Positions 4,997 to 6,019 of a stretch of 6,019 nt of DNA are shown piece by piece. Position 1 is the first letter of the stretch; each line of letters starts with the position of its first letter. Below the pieces are notes generated by a model that ran no database searches, was not told where the DNA came from, and saw only the letters and a list, made by a program, of their open reading frames with translations. The position numbers and the translations under genes were made by a program. Origin of the DNA: Dehalococcoidales bacterium. GTDB lineage: Bacteria; Chloroflexota; Dehalococcoidia; Dehalococcoidales; UBA2162. The stretch is from positions 1 through 6,019 of the forward strand of contig JAENIS010000086.1 of NCBI GenBank assembly GCA_016844285.1, given 5' to 3'.

Positions 4997-5593
4997 CTAG
5001 GAATACCGCTCCTCGCTCCAGGGGTCACCATGATTATGATAACCAGCAGACTCCCAGAAGCCGGGTTTATCCTTTCCCACAAACTCAACACCAACCACCC
5101 ATTTGGCACTTTTCCAGAAATAGAGGCTCGGTATGACCAGCCTTACTGGATAGCCATGCTCCGGTGTTAATCGCCTATCATCATGCTTGAGAGCAAATAA
5201 AGCGTCAGGCTGAAAGAAATCGTCCGTCGAAAGATTGGTCGTGAAACCGCCGGTAGCATGTATAATCACGAATTTAGCTTCAGGAAGCAGGCTAACCAGT
5301 TCAAGAATGATACTGGTGCTGACTCCCTGCCACAGATTGTCAAGCCTTGACCACCCGGTAACACAATGTATGTCAGAGAGCACCTTGACCTGTGGCAACG
5401 CTTGGAACTCTTCATCGCCGAGCTTCACTTCCTTGCTGACTAAACCAGTGATGGTAAAACTCCAAGCGGTAATATCAATATCAGGTATCCCCCCATAGTG
5501 CAGCACCGGCCATTTCGCCGTAACCCTCTGAGCTGGTGGAATCCTGTCTTTCCTGCTGGTATCCGGGCTTTTGATGATTTCTTCGTCCTTCAT
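4997..5593 (-). CDS. Sulfite-oxidase-like molybdopterin oxidoreductase (YuiH-like)
   Basis: The protein has 198 residues from the ATG at 5591-5593, preceded by GGAGG seven bases upstream. An alternative TTG start at 5659 would overlap the -35 box of the promoter, so it is rejected. The whole chain is a single molybdopterin-binding domain of the sulfite oxidase fold. RIPPAQRVTAKWPVLHYG (17-34) opens it. DIHCVTGWSRLDNLWQG (74-90) holds Cys77, the expected molybdenum ligand. Conserved segments are HATGGFTTNLS, LTPEHGYPVRLVIP, WKSAKWV and, near the end, GYHNHGDPWSEERY. Length and motifs match the small single-domain YuiH group. No cytochrome b5 domain, Tat signal or dimerisation domain is present, so it is probably cytoplasmic. 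Substrate and redox partner are unknown. Confidence 0.92.
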   Translation of the reverse strand: MKDEEIIKSPDTSRKDRIPPAQRVTAKWPVLHYGGIPDIDITAWSFTITGLVSKEVKLGDEEFQALPQVKVLSDIHCVTGWSRLDNLWQGVSTSIILELVSLLPEAKFVIIHATGGFTTNLSTDDFFQPDALFALKHDDRRLTPEHGYPVRLVIPSLYFWKSAKWVVGVEFVGKDKPGFWESAGYHNHGDPWSEERYS

Positions 5594-5630
5594 CAGGCAG
5601 CCTCCGACTCTTTTTGTGTCATACCTCATA

Positions 5631-5659
5631 ATCTTACGACTAAATACGAGCGAGGTCAA
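5631..5659 (-). promoter_or_regulatory. Probable sigma-70 promoter of the molybdoenzyme gene
   Basis: On the minus strand, TTGACC (5654-5659) and TAAGAT (5631-5636) are separated by 17 bases. The start would lie near 5624, giving a leader of about 30 bases that contains the GGAGG binding site. It sits about 13 bases from the edge of repeat copy 4. Confidence 0.55.
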
Positions 5660-5671
5660 AATTCATTGTTA

Positions 5672-5817
5672 GAGATTGTTTAGCAACCTATCCCCTTGTC
5701 CCCTTCCCTTATCAAGAGAGTAGAAGTAAGAGATGGGGCTTTGCCCCCTCTCTACAAGCTCTTCCCCCTCTCCATTCTTGGAGAGGGGGATAAAGGGGGT
5801 AAGGTTAATAAACAACC
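5672..5817. repeat. Modular palindromic intergenic element, copy 4, with 16-bp terminal inverted repeats
   Basis: The ends at 5674-5689 (GATTGTTTAGCAACCT) and 5802-5817 are inverted repeats matching at 13 of 16 positions. Inside are CCCCTTGTCCCCTTCCC, an imperfect module C relative around 5726-5753 with a GGGGC-TTT-GCCCC core, and a module A hairpin, TCCCCCTCTCCA (5763-5774) paired with 5779-5790, loop TTCT. No open reading frame is supported inside it. Confidence 0.68.
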
Positions 5818-6019
5818 GAATTGTCACTATAAAACTAGATTGTTGAACCTAAGGTCAATTCCCATTTACACCACTGCTGAGGGTGAGGTGCATCAGGAGG
5901 ACAGAAAAGGCATCTGATGGTAGCTCTCGGTTCGACCACCCTGACAATGCTACTCAGCAAGGTGAGTTTCATCTCCTTACAAGGGAATACTGGCTTGCTC
6001 CGTCTTGCTCTGCCTTCTT
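5818..6019. other. Right end of window, no supported gene
   Basis: One open plus-strand frame begins at an ATG at 5917 and runs off the right edge (34 codons). Its AGGAGG (5895-5900) is 16 bases away, too far to be convincing. On the minus strand, a frame entering from the edge stops at 5969-5971 and could be the last 16 residues of a protein outside the window. Neither can be confirmed here. Confidence 0.3.

Noticed and set aside
1791..5817. CRISPR array made from the repeated C/G-rich hairpins
   Set aside because: The copies are far apart, differ in length and orientation, and have no regular spacers.
5917..6019. Plus-strand frame open to the right edge
   Set aside because: Only 34 codons are visible and the nearest AGGAGG is 16 bases away. 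It has no recognisable motif, so it is not called as a gene.

Overview
The window looks like ordinary chromosomal DNA from an uncultured bacterium. My best guess is Chloroflexota of the Dehalococcoidia type. That is an inference from the style of the proteins (a PAL-like six-bladed NHL propeller, a crotonase-fold protein, a YuiH-like molybdoenzyme) and from dense C/G-rich palindromic repeats between genes; no marker gene here proves it. The tRNA gene does not encode its 3' CCA.

Layout, left to right. Positions 1-347 (minus) hold the start of a lipoprotein gene that runs off the left edge. Positions 348-828 hold a tRNA-Arg(TCG) gene on the minus strand with a near-consensus promoter; a short palindromic repeat flanks it on each side. 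Positions 829-1764 (plus) encode a six-bladed NHL propeller that keeps the residues known to bind zinc and catalyse in peptidyl-hydroxyglycine amidating lyase (PAL). Positions 1765-2006 separate convergent genes and are packed with hairpins. Three separately promoted minus-strand genes follow: a crotonase-fold protein (2007-2855), an MFS exporter (3224-4465) and a sulfite-oxidase-fold molybdoenzyme (4997-5593). From 5594 to 6019 there are a promoter, a repeat element and no convincing gene.

The genes do not form an obvious operon or pathway. The minus-strand genes are 368 and 531 bases apart, and each has its own plausible sigma-70-type promoter. What unites the right two thirds is a family of modular palindromic elements, one in each of the four gaps to the right of the propeller gene. 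A different 171-bp inverted-repeat element lies upstream of the MFS gene.

I found no defence system, CRISPR array, phage or transposase gene. The most interesting points are the PAL-like active site, the crotonase that lacks both catalytic glutamates, and the structure of the repeats.
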